DNA from: Georgenia_B sunbinii
GTDB lineage: Bacteria > Actinomycetota > Actinomycetes > Actinomycetales > Actinomycetaceae
Length of the DNA stretch: 64,000 nt
Reading direction: 5' to 3' (one strand)
Assembly (NCBI RefSeq): GCF_036421855.1
Contig: NZ_JAZGOK010000005.1
Part shown: positions 49,791 through 58,448 of the stretch, in pieces
Layout: every line of letters starts with the position of its first letter
Position numbering within the stretch: the first letter of the stretch is position 1
Made by a program: the position numbers and the translations under genes
Notes under the pieces: model-generated
Databases searched by the model: none
What the model saw: the letters and a program-made list of their open reading frames with translations, nothing else
Told to the model about the DNA's origin: nothing

Positions 49791-49986
49791 TGCCCGCGTT
49801 CATCGTCGTCGACGACTACGAGCTCGTCGCCACCAGCAGCGGCACCCCGATCGCCGCCCTGCAACCGCTGCTCGCCCAGGCCCGCGACGTGGACCTGCAC
49901 GTGGTCCTCGCCCGGCGCTCCTGCTGGTCACCCGCGAGACCGGCTTCCAGGTGGTTCAGACGGGCTGGGTCGACCCGGCCCTGTGA
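49789..49986 (+). pseudogene. Broken C-terminal fragment of an EccC-type secretion ATPase
   Basis: On the plus strand, LPAFIVVDDYELVATSSGTPIAALQPLLAQARDVDLHVVLARR is the Walker-B strand and following helices of the third ATPase domain of EccC. Just after ARR the frame changes, and LLVTRETGFQVVQTGWVDPAL then stop (49984-49986) is the standard EccC C-terminal end. The rest of the gene is missing. It does not match the intact EccC-like protein at 1068-5651 closely, so it is a relic of a second type VII system. Confidence 0.75.
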
Positions 49987-50016
49987 CCGCCCGGCGCTGA
50001 GCCGGGCCGCCGCCCT

Positions 50017-50096
50017 AACCTTAGGTCGCTCTTCCGGGACCTTATGTCCGGAAATTATGGTCGACCTGCTGCCCGGAAGAGCGACCCAACGTCGGG
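50017..50096. repeat. Dispersed repeat, copy B, with perfect inverted arms
   Basis: This 80-bp unit aligns with 36880-36958. Inside it GGTCGCTCTTCCGGG (50024-50038) and CCCGGAAGAGCGACC (50072-50086) are perfect 15-bp inverted arms around a 33-nt loop containing TTATGTCCGGAAATTATGG. It lies between the EccC fragment and the transaldolase gene and may also act as the latter's terminator. Confidence 0.7.
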
Positions 50097-50102
50097 CGCG
50101 GC

Positions 50103-50741
50103 TCAGCCGCGCGAGATCGCCGCGAACTCCGCCACCGCACGCGCGGTCAGCTCGTCCTCGAACAGCTCGTCGGCGACGGTCGTCGACACGGTGACCGAGT
50201 GGATGCCCAGCGCAGCCAGCTCGCACACGACGTCGGCGGACCGGATGCTGGCGGCCAGCACGCGCACGCCGGTCCCGTCGAGGAGCTGCTGCATGGCAGC
50301 CACCTGGGCGAGCCCGTCTCGTCCCGCGTCACTCATCCGACCGACGTACGGGGCGATCCCCCACGCGCCGGCAGCACGGGCCAGCAGCGCCTGCCGTGCG
50401 TGGTAGACCGCCGTGATGAGGACCGGTACGTCGTCGTCCGCGAGTCGCCGGGCCGCGGCGAAGCCGTCGCGGGTCGCCGGGATCTTCGCGACGACCCGCT
50501 CCCCGAGGGCGGCGATCTCCCGGCCCTCGCGCACGAGCTCCTCGACCCCGTCCGTGACGGTCTGCACGAACACCTGGCCGGCACCTGCGGCGAACAGCTC
50601 CGTCACGAGGCCACGGACGTGGGTCTGGTCGAGCCCCGCCCTGCTGAGGATCAGCGGGTTGGTCGTCACACCGGCGAACAGCCCCGTCCGCATCAGCGGG
50701 CGCAGCGCCCCCATGTCGGCACTGTCGAGATAGAGCTTCAT
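50103..50741 (-). CDS. Transaldolase/fructose-6-phosphate aldolase family protein
   Basis: This is a 212-aa single-domain TIM-barrel enzyme of the FSA/TalC group. It begins MKLYLDSADMGALRPLMRTGLFAGVTTNPLIL; the Schiff-base lysine is in VVAKIPATRDGFAAARRL (canonical VKIPxTxxG), and the end is VSTTVADELFEDELTARAVAEF. Short members either cleave fructose-6-phosphate or act as transaldolases, moving a dihydroxyacetone unit. The ATG at 50741 follows GGAGGA and overlaps the FGGY kinase stop (ATGA). It is the last gene of the sugar operon. Confidence 0.92.
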   Translation of the reverse strand: MKLYLDSADMGALRPLMRTGLFAGVTTNPLILSRAGLDQTHVRGLVTELFAAGAGQVFVQTVTDGVEELVREGREIAALGERVVAKIPATRDGFAAARRLADDDVPVLITAVYHARQALLARAAGAWGIAPYVGRMSDAGRDGLAQVAAMQQLLDGTGVRVLAASIRSADVVCELAALGIHSVTVSTTVADELFEDELTARAVAEFAAISRG

Positions 50742-52213
50742 GCGTCCTCCGATGAGTGGTCGCCGGCGGCTCTCGCCAGCGCAAGGTACCGCTGTTCCAG
50801 ATCGTCGCCCGAGCGAGCCCGGGGCTGGGTGCTGCCCACGGACGGTGGCTGCCACGCGTCGCGCACCGACACGACCGGCTCACCGGTGAGCACCGCGGCC
50901 GCCTGCACACACGCACCGCGCGCGGTCGCCTCAGGCACGTCCCTCACGTGGACGGGCACGCCGAGCAGGTCGGCGAGCACCTGCCGGTAGGCCGGCGACC
51001 GCGACCCGCCACCCGCGACGAGCACTGTGCCTGACGCGTCCGCGCCGGCCGCCTCGATCGCCCGATGTCCGCGCACCAGACCGAGCAGAACGCCTTCGAA
51101 GGCAGCCAGCGCCACCTCCTCGCGCGTCGTGTCAGTCCGGATGCCGCCGAGGATCCCGGTCGCATCGGGCAGGGCCGGTGACCGCTCCCCCTCGAGGTAG
51201 GCGGCCAGCACCGGCCGCTCGGGCCGGACGTCGGCCGCGAGCGCAAGCCGGGCGAGCTCGTCGTGGTCGACGCCGAGGAGACGCCCGGCGAAGTCGGTGA
51301 CCTTCGTGCAGTTGAGGGTGCAGACGAGCGGCAGGTAGCCGCCGGCGGCGTCGGCCACGCCGTCCACCCAGCCGGCGTGATCGTGCACGGCAGTGGGCGA
51401 CGTCGTCATCACCACCCCGGAGGTGCCCAGGCTGTAGAGCACCTCCCCCGGTCGCAGGCCCATGCCCAGCGCCCCAGCGTGCTGGTCACCGGCACCTGCG
51501 CCGACGACGACGTCGGGCCGGAGCCCGAGCTCGCGGGCGCCGGCGCTGCGGGCCCGCCCTGCAGGCTCGTCGGGACCCAGCACCACGGGAAGCGCCGTCG
51601 CCCAGTTCTTGTCCTCCGACACGAATCGCTCGAGCATCTCGGGCATCCACCGTCCCTCGTGCGCCGAGTAGTACCCGGTGCCGCTGGCCTCCGACCGGTC
51701 AGTCGCGGGCCGTCCCGTCAGCCGCCACGTGAGGTAGTCGTGCGGCAGCAGCACGGTCGCGGTTCGGGCCAGCAGCTCGGGCTCGTGCTCGGCGAGCCAG
51801 GCGAGCTTCGTGATGGTGAAGGCCGCGGTCGGGACAGATCCGACGGCGTCGGCCCACCCGGCGTCGCCGAGCTCGGCCACCATCCGGCGCGCCTGGGGCG
51901 CCGACGTAGTGTCGTTCCACAACTTCACCGGCCGAAGCGCGCGACCGCCGTCGTCCAGGAGCACCATGCCGTGGCACTGTGCCGCCACGCTGATGGCATC
52001 GACCTCGTCGGCGCGGAGCCCCGCCGAGTGCAGTGCCGCACCGAACGCCGCCGTCATGGCGGCCCACCAGTCCTCGACACGCTGCTCGCTCACCGGCGGC
52101 GTGGTCGGTGGGTGCGGTGCCGATCCGGTACCGAGGAGCGTCCCGCTGGCGGCGTCGCGCAGCTCGACGGTGCAGGACTGGGTGGAGGAGTCCACCCCGG
52201 CGACGACTCCCAT
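50738..52213 (-). CDS. xylB: FGGY-family carbohydrate kinase (xylulokinase-like)
   Basis: This is a 491-aa kinase. The N-terminal actin-like fold shows VAGVDSSTQSCTVELRD, the FGGY motif 1 region SAAQCHGMVLLDDGGRALRPVKLWNDTT is xylulokinase-type, and the C-terminal ATPase part has VVVGAGAGDQHAGALGMG and VAGGGSRSPAYRQVLADLLGVPV. Xylulose is the usual substrate, but ribulose, allulose or related ketoses remain possible because other pathway genes are not standard for xylose. Its ATG shares a base with the SIS gene stop (TGATG). Confidence 0.9.
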   Translation of the reverse strand: MGVVAGVDSSTQSCTVELRDAASGTLLGTGSAPHPPTTPPVSEQRVEDWWAAMTAAFGAALHSAGLRADEVDAISVAAQCHGMVLLDDGGRALRPVKLWNDTTSAPQARRMVAELGDAGWADAVGSVPTAAFTITKLAWLAEHEPELLARTATVLLPHDYLTWRLTGRPATDRSEASGTGYYSAHEGRWMPEMLERFVSEDKNWATALPVVLGPDEPAGRARSAGARELGLRPDVVVGAGAGDQHAGALGMGLRPGEVLYSLGTSGVVMTTSPTAVHDHAGWVDGVADAAGGYLPLVCTLNCTKVTDFAGRLLGVDHDELARLALAADVRPERPVLAAYLEGERSPALPDATGILGGIRTDTTREEVALAAFEGVLLGLVRGHRAIEAAGADASGTVLVAGGGSRSPAYRQVLADLLGVPVHVRDVPEATARGACVQAAAVLTGEPVVSVRDAWQPPSVGSTQPRARSGDDLEQRYLALARAAGDHSSEDA

Positions 52214-52872
52214 CAGGCGCTCCCAGGCTCCGGGCGGCCCGGCGCCGGCTGCAGTGCGGCCAGGCTCTCGGGTGCCGTCGTGATCTTGCCGACCGCGCCG
52301 GCGGGGTGGGTGAACAGCACCTCGTCCCAGCCGTAGCCACGTACCCGCATGAGCACGTACGCCAGCGCGTCGCCCCAGACCGCGCCGGCGAGCGTCGAGC
52401 CCATGGCGATGACCCCACCGGGGTCGACCTCCGGCCCGGAATCGATGATGACGACGACGTCCGCGAGTCCCGCGAGGGTCGAGGTGGCCTTGGCGGTGAG
52501 TGCCACCACCGGCACCTCTCGCTGCTGCACGCGGGTGGAGAGCTGGTTCAGCTCGTCGGTCTCCCCGCCCCGGGAGATCGTGATGAGCACGTCGTCCTTC
52601 GCGAACACGCCCATGGTGCCGTGCAGGGCGTCCATCGCAGAGACGAACACTGCCGGCGTGCCGCAGACGGACAGGAGGTGGGCCATCCGGCGAGCGATCG
52701 CGCCCGACGTCCCCGAGCCCGTGACGAACACCTTGCCCCGGCACGCCAGGAGGAGCTGCACGACCCGCAGGAAGGAGTCGTCGAGCTGCTCGGCGACCGC
52801 CTCGACCCCACCGGCCTCCCGCCGGATCAGGTCGCGCGCTGCGTCGAGCAGATCGCTGTGGTCATCCGTCAC
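52213..52872 (-). CDS. SIS-domain sugar-phosphate isomerase-like protein
   Basis: This is a 219-aa single SIS domain protein: KVFVTGSGTSGAIARRMAHLL, VFAKDDVLITISRGGETDELNQL and VVALTAKATSTLAGLADVVVII. It resembles KdsD/GutQ or 6-phospho-3-hexuloisomerase (Phi/HxlB) but has no CBS domains. Likely reactions are aldose-ketose isomerisation of a sugar phosphate. A SIS protein next to an FSA-type aldolase and an epimerase suggests handling of a 3-keto- or 2-keto-hexose phosphate; this is inference. Its start is the ATG at 52872. Confidence 0.88.
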   Translation of the reverse strand: MTDDHSDLLDAARDLIRREAGGVEAVAEQLDDSFLRVVQLLLACRGKVFVTGSGTSGAIARRMAHLLSVCGTPAVFVSAMDALHGTMGVFAKDDVLITISRGGETDELNQLSTRVQQREVPVVALTAKATSTLAGLADVVVIIDSGPEVDPGGVIAMGSTLAGAVWGDALAYVLMRVRGYGWDEVLFTHPAGAVGKITTAPESLAALQPAPGRPEPGSA

Positions 52873-52943
52873 TTGTTCTTTCCTCCGTGCTTGTCATGGG
52901 GTGAGATACGGTCCTGCGCCGTGCCTCTGCGGCACTCCAGGCG

Positions 52944-54497
52944 CTATGCGGCACTCCAGGCGGCCAGGCGAAGCTCCTTGGCGCCGCGCTCGTCCTCCTC
53001 GAGCGGGGTGCCCGAGCAGCGCCCGTGAGCGGCCACGACGATGTCGTCGGCGACGTCGGCCACTTCCTCCTCCTCGCTGGAGACCAGGACGACGGTCATG
53101 CCGTCCTCGTGCGCCAGTGCTCGGATGATGCGGTGGATCTCGGCCTTGACGCCGATGTCGACGCCCTTCGTCGGCTCGTCGAGGAGCAGGAGCCGCGGGC
53201 GCTGCGCCAGCGCCCGGGCCAGCAGCACCTTCTGCTGGTTGCCGCCCGAGAGGCTGGAGACCGGGTTCGAGACGTCGCCACGAACGCGCAGGCGCGTGGT
53301 GAAGTCGGCGGCCTCGCCGCGCAGCGAGCGCATGCTCAGCAGGCCGAGGCGACGGTGCCGCTTGAGGACGGGTAGCGCGACGTTCATGAGGCTGTCGAGG
53401 TTCGCGACGATGCCGTCCTGCTTGCGCTCCTCGGTCAGGTAGACCACTCCCGCGCCCTGCGCGTGGCCCGGCCCCTTGGGGCGGAACGGCTTGCCGTCGA
53501 GCAGGATGCTGCCGCGGGTGAGCCGCTCGAGGCCGACGAGCGAGCGGAGGAACTCGGTGCGGCCCGATCCGACCAGGCCGTAGATGCCGACGACGCGTCC
53601 CGGCTCGGCGGTGAGGTTGAAGCCGTTGAGCACGTTGCTGCGGACGTCCTTCACCTCGAGATGGATCCCGCCGGCCGGCTGTCGGGCGCCGGTGCCGGTT
53701 CGCCGCTCGGTCGGCGCGGTCACGACGGCAGGTGCGGGCGCCGCCGTCTCGTCGCCGACGATGGCCGCGATAACGTCCTCCCGGCTCACCTCGTCGACGC
53801 GGGCGTCGATCCGGAGCTCGCCGTCCACGAGTGCCGCGATCCGGTCAGCGACCGTGTAGAGCTCGTCCATCTTGTGGTTGACCATGAGCACCCCCATCCC
53901 GCGCTCGGTCGCCAGTCCCTTGACCACCTCGAGCAGGTGGTCGATCTGCTTGCCCTCGAGGCTGGTCGTGGGCTCGTCGAGCAGCAGGTACTGCGCGTCA
54001 CGGTGGATCGCCACCGCGATCTCGAGGAGCTGCCGGGTGGCGACCGGGTAGCTGCCGAGCTTGGCGTCGACGTCGACCGAGAGGCCGAAGTCGGCGACCA
54101 GCTGGCGTGCCTGGTCCCGCATGTCAGCTCGCCGCAGCAGCCCGCCCGAGGTGGCCTCGTCCCCGAGGAATGCGTTCTGGGCCACCGTGAGGTTATCGAG
54201 CAACGACAGCTCCTGGTAGACCGTGGCGATCCCCGCGTCGATGGCGTCTGCGGGTGAGCCGAAGCTCCGCAGCTCGCCGTCGACGGCGATGGTGCCGGCG
54301 TCCGGGGCCGTGGCCCCGCTGAGCACGCGCAGCAGGGTGGACTTGCCGGCCCCGTTGTGGCCGACCAGTCCGAGCACTTCTCCGGGACGGACGGCGACTG
54401 AGACGCCGTGCAGTACCGGGACGCCCGAGTACCTCTTGACGATGTTCTCGACGCGCAGCCCCTCGTGCTGCGCCGTCGCCGTCCGTCCCGATGTCAT
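52944..54497 (-). CDS. Sugar ABC transporter ATP-binding protein (RbsA/MglA-like)
   Basis: This is a 517-aa fusion of two nucleotide-binding domains. Domain 1 has Walker A GHNGAGKST (about residue 47), signature SYPVATRQLLEIAVAI and Walker B YLLLDEPTTSL. Domain 2 has a degenerate Walker A GLVGSGRTE but a good signature LSGGNQQKVLLARAL and Walker B LLLLDEPTKGVDIG. This asymmetry is standard for RbsA-type ATPases. The ATG at 54497 lies one base after the binding-protein stop. It powers import through the permease at 55574. Confidence 0.95.
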   Translation of the reverse strand: MTSGRTATAQHEGLRVENIVKRYSGVPVLHGVSVAVRPGEVLGLVGHNGAGKSTLLRVLSGATAPDAGTIAVDGELRSFGSPADAIDAGIATVYQELSLLDNLTVAQNAFLGDEATSGGLLRRADMRDQARQLVADFGLSVDVDAKLGSYPVATRQLLEIAVAIHRDAQYLLLDEPTTSLEGKQIDHLLEVVKGLATERGMGVLMVNHKMDELYTVADRIAALVDGELRIDARVDEVSREDVIAAIVGDETAAPAPAVVTAPTERRTGTGARQPAGGIHLEVKDVRSNVLNGFNLTAEPGRVVGIYGLVGSGRTEFLRSLVGLERLTRGSILLDGKPFRPKGPGHAQGAGVVYLTEERKQDGIVANLDSLMNVALPVLKRHRRLGLLSMRSLRGEAADFTTRLRVRGDVSNPVSSLSGGNQQKVLLARALAQRPRLLLLDEPTKGVDIGVKAEIHRIIRALAHEDGMTVVLVSSEEEEVADVADDIVVAAHGRCSGTPLEEDERGAKELRLAAWSAA

Positions 54498-54498
54498 G

Positions 54499-55512
54499 TC
54501 AGCCCACCTCGCCCGCGGCCGGCGTGTCACCGGTGGTGAAGAGCTTGAGGTCCTTGAGGATCTCGGCCTCCGGCGTCTCGCCGTCGAGCCATGCGGCGAT
54601 CTGGCCGATGACGTCCTGGCCGTAGACGCTGGGCTCCTGGGCGACGCAACCCGCATACTGCTCGGTCAGCGTCTCCTCCGATGCGCAGAACCCGTAGACC
54701 TTGACGTCGGAGCTGGCCGGCAGCGCCTGCAGGGCGCCGTAGGTGCCGGGGCCGGTGGAGGCGAAGATGACGTTGATGTCGGGGTTGCCCGAGAGCATCT
54801 CGGACGCTGCCTGCATCGAGTCGTCGGGCTTGACGTTGCCGTCGACGCGGGCCACGACCTCGGCGTTCGGGTTGGCGGCGATGGCCTCCTCGAAGCCCTC
54901 GTCGCGCAGCCGCGTCGGAACCTCGTCGGGCTCGGTGACGAACCCGATGACCAGCTCCGCGTCGTCACCGAAGTCGGCGAGCACCTGCTCCGCGGTCTGC
55001 CGTCCGCCGGCGACGTTGTCAGCGCCGAGGTACTGCACGATGCTCGCGCTCTGGGCCTCCAGCGACGCTTCGTCGACGGCCACGTTGACGGTGAACACGG
55101 GGACGCCGGCCTGGTTGGCCGCATTGACGATCGCGGCAGCGGGCTCGGACTTCACCGCGTTGAGCGCGAGCGCGCACGGCTGCTTGCCGAGCATGGCCTC
55201 GACCTGGGCGAGCTGGTTAGCGTCGTCGTCGTTGGCGATCTGCACCTCGACGTCGAAGCCGTGCTCCTCCCCGGCCTGCTCGAAGCCTTCCTGCATGGCG
55301 ACGTAGTAGGGGTTGGTGAGGTTGGGCAGCGCGACGGCGATGTAGGGGTTCTCGGCGTCACACGCCTCCGGGCGAGCGATGTCCCCTGCCTCGTCCGTTG
55401 CGTTGTCGCCCGAGCCGGTGCCGGTGTCGACCGCTCCCGAGCACGCTCCCAGCGCGAGGATTCCGATGACTGCGGCGGCTCCGACCTTGGGACGCCAGTT
55501 TCTGAGCAACAT
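54499..55512 (-). CDS. Sugar ABC transporter substrate-binding lipoprotein (type 1)
   Basis: This is a 337-aa periplasmic-binding-protein-like lipoprotein of the RbsB class (Peripla_BP_4). The lipobox is LALGAC. The mature part shows IAVALPNLTNPYYVAMQEGFEQAGEEHGFDVEVQIANDDDANQLAQVEAMLGKQPCALALNAV, and GADNVAGGRQTAEQVLADFG follows. A Cys pair is possible (EACDAEN, GFCASEE, YAGCVAQ). The ATG at 55512 follows AGGAG at 8 nt; an upstream ATG at 55545 is less likely. It captures the sugar or polyol for the operon's transporter; the ligand is unknown. Confidence 0.93.
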   Translation of the reverse strand: MLLRNWRPKVGAAAVIGILALGACSGAVDTGTGSGDNATDEAGDIARPEACDAENPYIAVALPNLTNPYYVAMQEGFEQAGEEHGFDVEVQIANDDDANQLAQVEAMLGKQPCALALNAVKSEPAAAIVNAANQAGVPVFTVNVAVDEASLEAQSASIVQYLGADNVAGGRQTAEQVLADFGDDAELVIGFVTEPDEVPTRLRDEGFEEAIAANPNAEVVARVDGNVKPDDSMQAASEMLSGNPDINVIFASTGPGTYGALQALPASSDVKVYGFCASEETLTEQYAGCVAQEPSVYGQDVIGQIAAWLDGETPEAEILKDLKLFTTGDTPAAGEVG

Positions 55513-55573
55513 TGCTGATTCTCCTGATCGTTCGATGCCGACCACGGGTGTGGGCGACGTGGGAAGTTGGTCT

Positions 55574-56632
55574 CTAGGTCCGGGGCTCGTCGGAGTCCGA
55601 CGTCCGGTCAGGGGATCCCGGCACGACGGCGGCGACCGCCGGCTCCCCTAGGGCGGGCGGTGCCGATCTCGACTGCCGTCGCAGCAGCTCGGACAGCGAC
55701 ATCTGGCGCCGGTAGGTGTCGAGCGTGACGCCGGCGAGGATGATCACGCCGATGACGAGGGGCTGCCAGTAGCTCTGCACGCCGACGACGTTCATGCCGT
55801 TGGAGACGGTCGCGATGAGCACCGCTCCGAGCAGAGCGCCCTGGACCGAGCCGATCCCGCCGAAGAGGCTGACCCCGCCGACAACGGCCGCGGCGATCGA
55901 GTAGAACAGCTCGTTCCCGGAGCCGGCCGAGGGGTAGCCGACCATCAACCGGCTCGTGGTGATGAGGCCGCCCATCGCCGCGCACATCCCACTGAGCACA
56001 TACGCAAGGATCGTCACCCGTCCGATCGGGATGCCGGCGAGGCGCGCCGTCTCGCGGTTGCCGCCGACGGCGTAGATGTGGACACCGGTCGGGGTGAGCC
56101 GCAGCATGACGACGAAGATGATGGCGGCCACCGCCACGAGCACCACCGGCATCGGGATCCCGAACAGTGCGCCTCGGCCGATGATCGCGAACGTCGGGTC
56201 GGCGACGTTGACCGAGTTGGCGCCGGTGAGGATGAGTGGGATCGACGCCGCATACCCGAACGCCGCGAAGGTGACGATGAATGGTGGCAACTTGAGGAAG
56301 TGCACGAGCGCACCGTTGATCACGCCCACGAGCGCACCGACGGCGATCGCGGTCACGGCGGCCGCCCACCACGGCATCCCGGAACGCATGGCCAGTGCCG
56401 CCACCATCCCGGTCAGGGCGATGACCGATCCGGTCGACAGGTCAATGCCCCCGGTGAGCAGCACGAACGCCTGACCGAGCGCCAGGAAGGCGATCACGGT
56501 CCCGTTGAGCAGCAGGAGCTCGAGGTTCCCGAGCGAGAGGAAGCGGGGGGAGATCAGCCCGATAGCACCTGCCACCAGGATGATCACGATGGTGATCCCC
56601 AGTTCCTCCGGGACTCGTCGTCGACGGATCAT
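55574..56632 (-). CDS. Sugar ABC transporter permease (RbsC-like)
   Basis: This is a 352-aa membrane protein with about ten spans of the RbsC/branched-chain permease fold: NGTVIAFLALGQAFVLLTGGIDLSTGSVIALTGMVAAL is the highly conserved region (GGIDLSxGS), and YAVGGNRETARLAGIPIGRVTILAYVLSGMCAAMGGLI is the cytoplasmic coupling loop. A hydrophilic tail of about 50 residues follows. The start at 56632 has GAGGAGG. It is the first gene of the minus-strand sugar operon, with one regulator operator 35 bp upstream. Confidence 0.93.
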   Translation of the reverse strand: MIRRRRVPEELGITIVIILVAGAIGLISPRFLSLGNLELLLLNGTVIAFLALGQAFVLLTGGIDLSTGSVIALTGMVAALAMRSGMPWWAAAVTAIAVGALVGVINGALVHFLKLPPFIVTFAAFGYAASIPLILTGANSVNVADPTFAIIGRGALFGIPMPVVLVAVAAIIFVVMLRLTPTGVHIYAVGGNRETARLAGIPIGRVTILAYVLSGMCAAMGGLITTSRLMVGYPSAGSGNELFYSIAAAVVGGVSLFGGIGSVQGALLGAVLIATVSNGMNVVGVQSYWQPLVIGVIILAGVTLDTYRRQMSLSELLRRQSRSAPPALGEPAVAAVVPGSPDRTSDSDEPRT

Positions 56633-56666
56633 GTCACTGCCTCCTCGCAGCGTGACGCTGCCTCGT

Positions 56667-56682
56667 CTGCTCATGTGAGCGG
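56667..56682. promoter_or_regulatory. SorC-family operator O1, before the permease
   Basis: CTGCTCATGTGAGCGG: arms GCTCA/TGAGC around TG. It shares the half-site TGCTCA with O2 (56786-56801). It lies 35 bp before the permease ATG, where it can block transcription of the transport operon. Confidence 0.6.
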
Positions 56683-56785
56683 ACTCACCGCTCGTTTCGG
56701 AACAGTACGACGAACAGGCATCGATAGCAACCCTCGAGATCACCGAGGCTCATCGGGCAACCAGCCAGGTCGAGTGCGGGCTAGT

Positions 56786-56801
56786 CTGCTCACATGAGCA
56801 G
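56786..56801. promoter_or_regulatory. SorC-family operator O2, over the regulator start codon
   Basis: CTGCTCACATGAGCAG is a perfect 7-bp-arm palindrome that includes the ATG of the regulator gene at 56794. A TAGTCT -10 box (56782-56787) ends 6 nt before the ATG, which fits a leaderless message and autorepression. Confidence 0.65.
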
Positions 56802-57768
56802 CGAGATTCAGGTAGGGCCCGAAGTGGACCGCGCGACCATGGTCGCGGCCGCCCGGCAGTACTACCTCGAGGACCTCAGCAAGTCCCAGATCGCCGACAA
56901 CCTCGGGATCTCCCGCTTCAAGGTCGCCCGCCTGCTGGTCGCGGCACGTGATCAGGGCGTGGTGACGATCCGGGTCGACGACCGGGCGATACCCGTCCCC
57001 GAGCTCGCCGACAGGCTCGCTCGCGCGCTCAACCTGCGGCGCGCCATCGTCGTCGAGACGCCGGAGGACACCGACGAGGCTCGTCGACTCGTCGGTGCCG
57101 CCGCCGCGGAGCATCTCGGTCGGACGCTGACCGCCGGTGAGGTCGTCGGCATGGCCTGGGGCCGCACCCTCACCGCGATGAGCGCCGCGATGCCGCCGCT
57201 GCCCGAGGTGGACGTCGTCCAGCTCACCGGGACGGTCGGCTCCGACCTGGAGATGTCGCCGGTCGAGATCGTGCGCCGGGTGGCACTCAACGCCGGCGGC
57301 TCCGCGACGCCGATCTTCGCGCCGCTGGTCGTCGACGATCCGCGGACGGCGGACGCACTGCGACGCCAGTCCGACGTCGGCCGGGCCATCCGGATGTTCG
57401 ACACGGTCACCACGGCCGTCGTCGCCGTCGGCTCCGTCGAGCCGTCGACCTCTCAGCTGTGGGAGTCCCTCGACCGCGTGGACCAGGAGCGGCTCCGGGA
57501 GGCCGGCGCGGTGGCGGAGGTGGTCGCCAGCCTCGTCGACGACGACGGCGAGCTCATCGACGCCGAGTTCGAGCAGCGCTGCATCGCGATCTCGACCGAG
57601 CAGCTGCGCCGCACCCCGCGGGTGGTCGCCATCGCCGCCGGCCGGGAGAAGGCCAGGGCAGTCGTCGCCATCGCCCGTGGCCGGCTGTGCACCGAGGTGG
57701 TGACGGACCGCAACCTCGCCGAGGCGGCCCTCACGCTGGTGAGCGCGGTGCAGGACGACGCACGATGA
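56794..57768 (+). CDS. SorC/DeoR-type sugar-binding transcriptional regulator
   Basis: This is a 324-aa regulator. The N-terminal helix-turn-helix is MVAAARQYYLEDLSKSQIADNLGISRFKVARLLVAARDQGVVTI, and the rest is the SorC sugar-phosphate-binding domain (GAAAAEHLGRTLTAGEVVGMAWGRTLTAMSAAMPP, VVQLTGTVGSDLEM, VVAIAAGREKARAVVAIARGRL). It is divergent from the transporter and coupled (ATGA) to the epimerase gene. Two TGCTCA-type palindromes flank its control region. Expected behaviour is release of operators on binding a phosphorylated sugar made by the pathway. Confidence 0.94.
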   Translation: MSSEIQVGPEVDRATMVAAARQYYLEDLSKSQIADNLGISRFKVARLLVAARDQGVVTIRVDDRAIPVPELADRLARALNLRRAIVVETPEDTDEARRLVGAAAAEHLGRTLTAGEVVGMAWGRTLTAMSAAMPPLPEVDVVQLTGTVGSDLEMSPVEIVRRVALNAGGSATPIFAPLVVDDPRTADALRRQSDVGRAIRMFDTVTTAVVAVGSVEPSTSQLWESLDRVDQERLREAGAVAEVVASLVDDDGELIDAEFEQRCIAISTEQLRRTPRVVAIAAGREKARAVVAIARGRLCTEVVTDRNLAEAALTLVSAVQDDAR

Positions 57769-58448
57769 GCAGGACCGGACACGGCCCCACCCGCATCGCC
57801 GCGTCACTGTGGTCGGTGCCCGTGGCCGAGCAGGAGGCGCGCGCGACCCAGCTTGCCGCGGCGGGTCTGCGGCGGTGGCACTGGGACCACTCCGACGGGA
57901 CGTTGGGCGCCGCGGGTGGGTTCACGCCGCAGCGCGCCGCCCGGCTCAACGCGCTGACCGGGCTGCCCGGGGAGGCTCACCTCATGGTGGCAGACCCCGT
58001 CGCGGCAGTCCCGGAGTGGGCTGCGGTGTGCGACACGATCATCGTGCACATCGAGGCGACCGGCCATGAAGTGGCGGTCGAGCTGATCCGGGGTGCAGGA
58101 CGTACCGCCGTGCTTGCCGTCTCGCCTGACACCCCGCTCCCAGCACTGGAGAGCTACCCGGACGACGTCGGCATCCTGGTGATGGCGGTGGAACCCGGCC
58201 AGGCGGGTTCCACCTTCCGGTCCGGGACGCTCGCCCGGCTGCGCGCACTGCGCGGTCGCGAGCTCCTCGGCGTCGACGGCTCGGTCAATGAGGAGCGCGC
58301 CAGGGCCTGCGTCGCCAATGGCGCCACATGGGTCATCAGCGGCACCGACCTGTGCACGTCGCACGACCCAGCGGCGTGGATCGCGGACCTAGACTTGCCC
58401 CATATCGACGAGCCACCACCGCTGCGAGGAGCACACTCATGTCCCTGA
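57765..58448 (+). CDS. Ribulose-phosphate 3-epimerase-like protein
   Basis: This is a 227-aa TIM barrel of the RPE/allulose-6-phosphate epimerase family. The metal ligands are in HWDHSDG (His and Asp), EAHLMVADP (His) and GVDGSVNEERA (Asp), and the phosphate loop is near ISGTDLCTS. The N-terminal HWDHSDGTLG differs from the usual HVDVMDGHFVP, which hints at a substrate other than ribulose-5-phosphate. It starts inside the regulator stop (ATGA) and overlaps the amidohydrolase start by 10 bases. With the FGGY kinase, SIS protein and FSA-type aldolase it probably completes a ketose-phosphate pathway. Confidence 0.88.
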   Translation: MSRTGHGPTRIAASLWSVPVAEQEARATQLAAAGLRRWHWDHSDGTLGAAGGFTPQRAARLNALTGLPGEAHLMVADPVAAVPEWAAVCDTIIVHIEATGHEVAVELIRGAGRTAVLAVSPDTPLPALESYPDDVGILVMAVEPGQAGSTFRSGTLARLRALRGRELLGVDGSVNEERARACVANGATWVISGTDLCTSHDPAAWIADLDLPHIDEPPPLRGAHSCP

